A DNA stretch of 9,575 nucleotides from Oscillospiraceae bacterium (GTDB lineage: Bacteria; Bacillota; Clostridia; Oscillospirales; Ruminococcaceae). The position numbers and the translations under genes are program-made. Positions 5,763-9,575 of the stretch are shown here, piece by piece. Every line of letters begins with the position of its first letter. Position 1 is the first letter of the stretch. The stretch covers positions 1 to 9,575 of the forward strand of contig JAFLUJ010000015.1 in NCBI GenBank assembly GCA_022511485.1, in the 5' to 3' direction. Under the pieces are notes generated by a model. That model searched no databases. It saw only the letters and a program-made list of their open reading frames with translations, and had not been told where the DNA came from.

Positions 5763-7295
5763 TCATTGTCCGCTCCAGTATTTACGGTCAAGACTCCTGA
5801 ACTGCACTGCCTGAGCGATATGCTGCTTGTCTATTACCTCCTCGCCGTTCATGTCGGCAATAGTCCTTGCGACCTTAAGTATCCGGTCGTAGGCTCTTGC
5901 GGAAAGTCCCATTTTCTGAAAGACATTTTTAAGGGTCTCCCTTGCCTTGGGCGTCATAACACACACCTCCGGCAGAAGCTCCGGAGTTATCCGGGCGTTG
6001 CATATAATGTTCGTCCCCTGAAACCGCTTGTTCTGTATCTCCCTTGCAGCCTGCACCCGCTCCCTTATCTGCTCGGAGCTTTCCTCCTTTTTATTTGAGG
6101 AAAGATGGTCAAACTCCACAGGAGGTACTTCAATATGTATATCAAACCGGTCAAGGAGAGGTCCGCTGACCTTGGAAAGATACGCCGCCACCTGCTTTTT
6201 TCCGCATATGCACTCCCTTGTGGGATGGCCGTAATATCCGCAGGGACATGGATTCATTGCCGCTACAAGCATAAATGCACAGGGATATGTGACCGTCCCG
6301 GATGCACGGGAGATAGTCACCCTCCGCTCCTCCAGCGGCTGACGGAGAATTTCCAGAGTGCGCCTGTCGAACTCCGCAAGCTCGTCCAGAAACAGCAGAC
6401 CGTTATGCGCAAGGGAGATCTCCCCCGGCTTCGGAACTGACCCGCCTCCTGCAAGTCCAGCCGCAGATATGGTATGATGAGGACTTCTGAAAGGACGCTT
6501 TGTAACAAGTGGAGTTATTTTATCCACCAGACCGCTTACCGAATGGACATTTGTGGTCTCAATGGATTCCTCAAAGGTCATTGCCGGAAGTATAGTATTC
6601 AGACGCTTTGCCAGCATGGATTTTCCCGAGCCGGGACTTCCCACCATAAGCACGTTGTGTCCTCCGGCGGCGGCGTACTCCAGAGCCTTTTTTGCAGCGT
6701 GCTGACCCTTTACATCGGAAAAGTCTATCAGGTCGAACCGTTCTTCCTCTCTGATCTCATATTTGCGCTGAGGAAGCATAACGTCCTCCCTTGAATAATG
6801 CTTTATGATCTCCTCAGATCTTTCCACGCCGTATACATATATTCCGTCCACCACGCTTGCCTCGTAGGCGTTCTCGGCAGGGACGAAAACATTGTCGAAG
6901 CCCTCCTCTTTCGCAAGAAGCACCATGGGCAGAACTCCGTTTACGGGACGGACGTCTCCGTTAAGAGAGACCTCTCCTATAAAGGCGGTTTTTGTGACGT
7001 CCTCCTCCCTGATATGTCCCATAGCGCACAGCATAGCCACAAATATGGCGAGATCGTGTACGCTGCCGGATTTTTTTGTATCGGCAGGAGCAAGATTAAC
7101 TATGACCCTTGACACCGGAAAAGCGATGCCGTTAGCTCTGAGAGCAGAGCGTATCCGTTCCCGGCTCTCCTTTACAGCTGTATCTGCAAGACCAACAATA
7201 TCAAACATAGGAGCTCCCTTGCTGATCTCTATTTCAACGTCTACCGGAAAAGCATTGAGTCCGAACAATCCCAGGCTGCTTACTTTTGCATACAT
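5763..7295 (-). CDS. yifB: YifB/ComM-family magnesium chelatase-like AAA+ ATPase
   Basis: This is a complete 510-residue protein of the usual family length. It has an N-terminal ChlI/Lon-protease-like domain (residues ~1-165; VGLADTAVKESRERIRSAL near 34-53, NLAPAD at 67-72), then the ATPase core. Walker A is GSPGSGKS (219-226), followed by FRSPHHT (269-275), and Walker B is LLFLDE (300-305). A cysteine cluster, C350, C352, C362 and C364 (NPCPCG...CICG), is probably zinc-binding. LLDRFD (380-385) precedes a C-terminal domain with LSARAYDRILKVARTIAD (464-481). The Gram-negative relative ComM is a hexameric helicase that extends strand exchange during natural transformation; in Clostridia the role is not settled. 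ATG 7295 is preferred over the TTG at 7301 because GGAGG sits 7 nt upstream. It follows the hydrolase gene by 16 nt and is presumably co-transcribed with it. Confidence 0.95.
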   Translation of the reverse strand: MYAKVSSLGLFGLNAFPVDVEIEISKGAPMFDIVGLADTAVKESRERIRSALRANGIAFPVSRVIVNLAPADTKKSGSVHDLAIFVAMLCAMGHIREEDVTKTAFIGEVSLNGDVRPVNGVLPMVLLAKEEGFDNVFVPAENAYEASVVDGIYVYGVERSEEIIKHYSREDVMLPQRKYEIREEERFDLIDFSDVKGQHAAKKALEYAAAGGHNVLMVGSPGSGKSMLAKRLNTILPAMTFEESIETTNVHSVSGLVDKITPLVTKRPFRSPHHTISAAGLAGGGSVPKPGEISLAHNGLLFLDELAEFDRRTLEILRQPLEERRVTISRASGTVTYPCAFMLVAAMNPCPCGYYGHPTRECICGKKQVAAYLSKVSGPLLDRFDIHIEVPPVEFDHLSSNKKEESSEQIRERVQAAREIQNKRFQGTNIICNARITPELLPEVCVMTPKARETLKNVFQKMGLSARAYDRILKVARTIADMNGEEVIDKQHIAQAVQFRSLDRKYWSGQ

Positions 7296-7311
7296 TGTCA
7301 AACCTCCATAT

Positions 7312-8253
7312 TTAAGCTATGTGATTACTGATCCATTCAAGAATGTCGGCATAGACCTCGGTGCGGTTGGTCTCATTCAGCAGCTCATGACGTGCCCCAC
7401 TATAGATCTTAAGCTCTATGTCAAGAGATCCTGCATCGTTAAGTGCGTCAAAGACCTCCTTGGGATCTTCCCCGTAGCTTCCTATGGGATCCTCGCTGCC
7501 GCTGCATATAAGCATTGGGATCTCTCTGTCGATCTTCCCTGCCCAGTCCTTTGCAGCAACATAGCTTATCAGAAACATCAGGTCATAATAGCCTCTCAGA
7601 GTGAAATGGAAATTGCACAGGGGATCTCTTTCATAAGCAAGCACCACCTCATCGTCACGGGAAAGCCACGAATACTCGCTGACGGCATCCGGTATCCTTT
7701 TGTTGGCGACGCCGAAAACAAACCGGTCAATAAGCGGAGAGCGGTTTGTGCCTCCCTTTATCCTGCACAGGGTGCTTGTCAGGACAAGTCCTGCGTCTGC
7801 ACCGACGCTTGTGTTCAGCGTACCCATTATTATCGCTCCGTCGTACATGAAGCCGTATCTCGTAAGAGCAGTCCTTACTACGAGAGAGCCCATGCTGTGT
7901 CCCAGAATGAAATACGGAAGCTCCCTGCATTCAGGGTGCTTATCCTTTACCAGCTTTGTAAGCTTTGCAGTATCCTTGGCAAGGAAGTGCCAGCCACGTT
8001 CGGGAGCGAAGTATCCCAGTCTGCTTTCGTCCGGTACGGATTTTCCGTGTCCAAGCTGGTCATGGCAGCAGACCATTATCCCCTCTGAACAGAGGTATCC
8101 GATAAAATCCTCGTATCTTCCGCAGTATTCGCACATTCCGTGAACTATCTGAAGAACAGCACGGATCTCCGAATCGGGAGTGTATACATAATAAGCAATG
8201 CGGTCAGAACCGTTTGTACTCTCAAAATAACCATATTCCTTGTTGAAATTCAA
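7312..8253 (-). CDS. Alpha/beta hydrolase, monoacylglycerol lipase-like (serine hydrolase)
   Basis: This is a cytoplasmic serine hydrolase of 313 residues with no signal peptide. The fold is clear: VLQIVHGMCEYCGRYEDF (oxyanion-hole HGM region, about 33-50), HDQLGHGKS (64-72), the nucleophile elbow GHSMG with Ser120, the acid SGSEDP with Asp255, and the catalytic histidine His289 in GARHELLNE. These are the features of the lysophospholipase/monoacylglycerol lipase (S33-like) group, which hydrolyses ester bonds of lipids or small esters; the substrate cannot be read from sequence. The start is set at TTG 8253 because AGTAGGTGAT (8267-8258), a 9-of-10 match to the anti-SD, ends 4 nt upstream. 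GTG 8262 would give 316 residues but lies inside that site. The gene is first in a two-gene operon with yifB; the partnership has no obvious functional logic. Confidence 0.9.
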   Translation of the reverse strand: MNFNKEYGYFESTNGSDRIAYYVYTPDSEIRAVLQIVHGMCEYCGRYEDFIGYLCSEGIMVCCHDQLGHGKSVPDESRLGYFAPERGWHFLAKDTAKLTKLVKDKHPECRELPYFILGHSMGSLVVRTALTRYGFMYDGAIIMGTLNTSVGADAGLVLTSTLCRIKGGTNRSPLIDRFVFGVANKRIPDAVSEYSWLSRDDEVVLAYERDPLCNFHFTLRGYYDLMFLISYVAAKDWAGKIDREIPMLICSGSEDPIGSYGEDPKEVFDALNDAGSLDIELKIYSGARHELLNETNRTEVYADILEWISNHIA

Positions 8254-8287
8254 AGAGATCACCTACTCAAATAAAAATATCTACTAT

Positions 8288-8316
8288 ATTATACCACTGA
8301 TACACAAATTTAACAA
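8288..8316 (-). promoter_or_regulatory. Sigma-A promoter of the hydrolase-yifB operon
   Basis: Read leftward, TTGTTA (8316-8311), a 17-bp spacer and TATAAT (8293-8288), with extended -10 TGG at 8296-8294. The start is predicted near 8281, so the leader is under 30 nt and contains little besides the Shine-Dalgarno site. Confidence 0.85.
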
Positions 8317-8410
8317 GAATTTATCCAAAGCATTTCGTAAATTATTTATTAACAAAATCATGTCTTAAATTTTACAAATCCCAGGGTCTGATCCGGGAAA
8401 AATTCTCCTA

Positions 8411-8438
8411 TTAAAAAAATAGTTGTTAATTTTTTTAA
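8411..8438 (+). promoter_or_regulatory. AT-only inverted repeat upstream of the phosphoglucomutase promoter
   Basis: TTAAAAAAAT (8411-8420) and its exact reverse complement (8429-8438) flank an 8-nt loop and end 6 bp before the -35 box. The position suits an UP element or bent DNA that raises promoter strength; it could also be an operator. Nothing GC-rich supports a terminator role. Confidence 0.4.
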
Positions 8439-8444
8439 AAGCTA

Positions 8445-8473
8445 TTTCCAAAAGGATTTTTTTGTGGTATAAT
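8445..8473 (+). promoter_or_regulatory. Sigma-A promoter of the phosphoglucomutase gene
   Basis: TTTCCA (8445-8450), a 17-bp spacer and TATAAT (8468-8473), with extended -10 TGG at 8465-8467. Transcription would begin near 8480, giving an 85-nt leader. The leader can form a 7-bp hairpin (8499-8505 with 8515-8521, one G-U pair). Confidence 0.8.
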
Positions 8474-8564
8474 CATATCATTAGTATATTGAGGCAACAC
8501 TGTAAAAAGAGCAGTTACGGTATTGACCTTGTTCCCCAATTTTTTGACGCGGAGGTAATTTGTT

Positions 8565-9575
8565 ATGAATGAAACAGAGCTTTACTCACTTTGGTGTGAA
8601 AAGGCAGTTGACGATCCCGACCTTCAGACAGAGCTGAAATCTATCGAGGGCGACACAGAAGCTATCACCGACAGATTCTATCGTGACCTTGAATTCGGTA
8701 CAGGCGGTCTGCGCGGCGTTATCGGCGCAGGCGCATACAGAATGAACATCTATACTATCAGACGCGCTACCCAGGGTCTTGCCGACTACGTAAACGAAGC
8801 TTTCCCCGTTAATCCGTCCGTAGCTATCGCTTACGACAGCAGAATAAAGTCAGACGTATTCGCCAAGGAGGCTGCTGCTGTCCTTGCTGCAAACGGGATA
8901 AAGGTCTACATCTACAATGAGCTTATGCCTACACCTATGCTTTCCTTTGCAGTCCGTGAGCTGAAATGCAGCGCCGGTATCGTTGTCACCGCAAGCCACA
9001 ACCCTGCTAAATACAACGGATACAAGGTTTACGGTCCTGACGGATGCCAGCTTACTCTTGGAGCTGCTGAGATCGTTCTTAAAAACATCAACAAGATCCC
9101 AATGTTCGACGGTGCAAAGGTAATTTCTTTTGACAAGGGTCTTAGCGACGGAACTATCGAATATATCAAGCAGGAGGTAATCAACGCTTACATCGAAAAG
9201 GTGGCAGAGCAGGGTATCCACACCGATCTCTGTGCTTCAAGCGGTCTGAAAGTCGTTTACACTCCCCTTAACGGAACAGGAAACAAGCCTGTCCGCATGA
9301 TCCTGAAAAAGATCGGCATTACCGACGTTACAGTAGTTCCCGAGCAGGAATATCCCAACGGAAATTTCACAACCTGTCCCTTCCCCAATCCTGAGATCAA
9401 GGAAGCTCTTGAACTGGGTCTTAAGCTCTGCGATACAGTAAAGCCTGACCTGCTTCTTGCTACCGACCCGGACGCTGACCGTGTAGGTATCGCAGTTCCC
9501 GACGGAAACGGCGGATACGTCCTCTTTACCGGAAACGAAGTAGGCGCAATGCTCCTTGAATATATCTGCTCCGAA
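8565..9575 (+). CDS. pgcA: Phosphoglucomutase/phosphomannomutase, PgcA type (N-terminal part)
   Basis: The first 337 codons of an alpha-D-phosphohexomutase; the frame is still open at the right edge, and family members are about 580 residues. The enzyme interconverts glucose 1-phosphate and glucose 6-phosphate, feeding glycogen and cell-envelope sugar synthesis from glycolysis. Visible motifs are FGTGGLRG (44-51), then AGAYRMNIYTIRRA, the phosphoserine loop TASHNP with catalytic Ser144, NGYKVYG (151-157), and the metal-binding loop ATDPDADRVGIAV with Asp301, Asp303 and Asp305. The sugar-binding and phosphate-binding loops lie beyond the window. The order and wording of the motifs track Bacillus subtilis PgcA closely. 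ATG 8565 has GGAGG 9 nt upstream. It has its own promoter and is divergent from the hydrolase gene. Confidence 0.95.
   Translation, partial: MNETELYSLWCEKAVDDPDLQTELKSIEGDTEAITDRFYRDLEFGTGGLRGVIGAGAYRMNIYTIRRATQGLADYVNEAFPVNPSVAIAYDSRIKSDVFAKEAAAVLAANGIKVYIYNELMPTPMLSFAVRELKCSAGIVVTASHNPAKYNGYKVYGPDGCQLTLGAAEIVLKNINKIPMFDGAKVISFDKGLSDGTIEYIKQEVINAYIEKVAEQGIHTDLCASSGLKVVYTPLNGTGNKPVRMILKKIGITDVTVVPEQEYPNGNFTTCPFPNPEIKEALELGLKLCDTVKPDLLLATDPDADRVGIAVPDGNGGYVLFTGNEVGAMLLEYICSE

Larger units (their letters stand above)
8254..8564. other. Divergent intergenic region between hydrolase and phosphoglucomutase genes
   Basis: This 311-bp AT-rich region has no gene. It contains two back-to-back sigma-A promoters, one for each flanking gene, about 130 bp apart at their -35 boxes. 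An AT-only inverted repeat lies between them, and there is a leader of about 85 nt for the phosphoglucomutase. A weak 6-bp hairpin at about 8380-8398 (TCCC-A-GG/CCGGGA) is of unknown meaning. Confidence 0.7.

Noticed and set aside
6892..8088. 398-codon open frame on the plus strand
   Set aside because: Antisense to yifB and the hydrolase, whose motifs are unmistakable.
8380..8398. Hairpin as a terminator between the divergent genes
   Set aside because: No gene reads into it from either side and there is no T-run; the stem is only 6 bp with a bulge.

Overview
The window looks like chromosomal core sequence from a Gram-positive Clostridia, most likely a Ruminococcus-type member of the Oscillospiraceae. 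This is judged from remembered family sequences only. The RNA polymerase subunits are of the Gram-positive type, the phosphoglucomutase is closest to Bacillus PgcA, Shine-Dalgarno sites are strong, and the promoters are clear sigma-A type.

Layout. Positions 1-4826 (minus strand) hold rpoC (its 5' part only; the gene runs off the left edge) and complete rpoB upstream of it. They form one rpoB-rpoC operon with a consensus promoter at 4974-5002. Positions 5145-5643 (plus strand) hold a small AT-rich two-gene cassette: a 63-aa putative antitoxin overlapping a 105-aa RelE/ParE-type toxin. A bidirectional hairpin terminator at 5704-5737 separates it from the converging minus-strand pair that follows. 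That pair (8253 down to 5763) is an alpha/beta hydrolase of the monoacylglycerol-lipase type followed 16 nt later by a YifB/ComM-like AAA+ ATPase. From 8565 to the right edge, on the plus strand and divergent from the hydrolase, is the first part of a PgcA-type phosphoglucomutase. It has no stop within the window.

The genes are mostly unrelated housekeeping units: transcription, a DNA-processing ATPase and hexose-phosphate metabolism. They are joined by short regulatory intergenic regions in which the promoters can be read directly. Three of the four predicted promoters share the extended -10 form TGGTATAMT.

The unusual points are: an approximately 110-115-residue insertion in the N-terminal (clamp) part of beta'; an extremely acidic tail on beta; competing hairpins immediately after the rpoB stop codon; a face-to-face promoter pair in the rpoB leader; and a toxin-antitoxin cassette beside rpoB, where many bacteria have rplL. 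I see no RNA gene, CRISPR array or insertion sequence. No clearly novel multi-gene system is evident.
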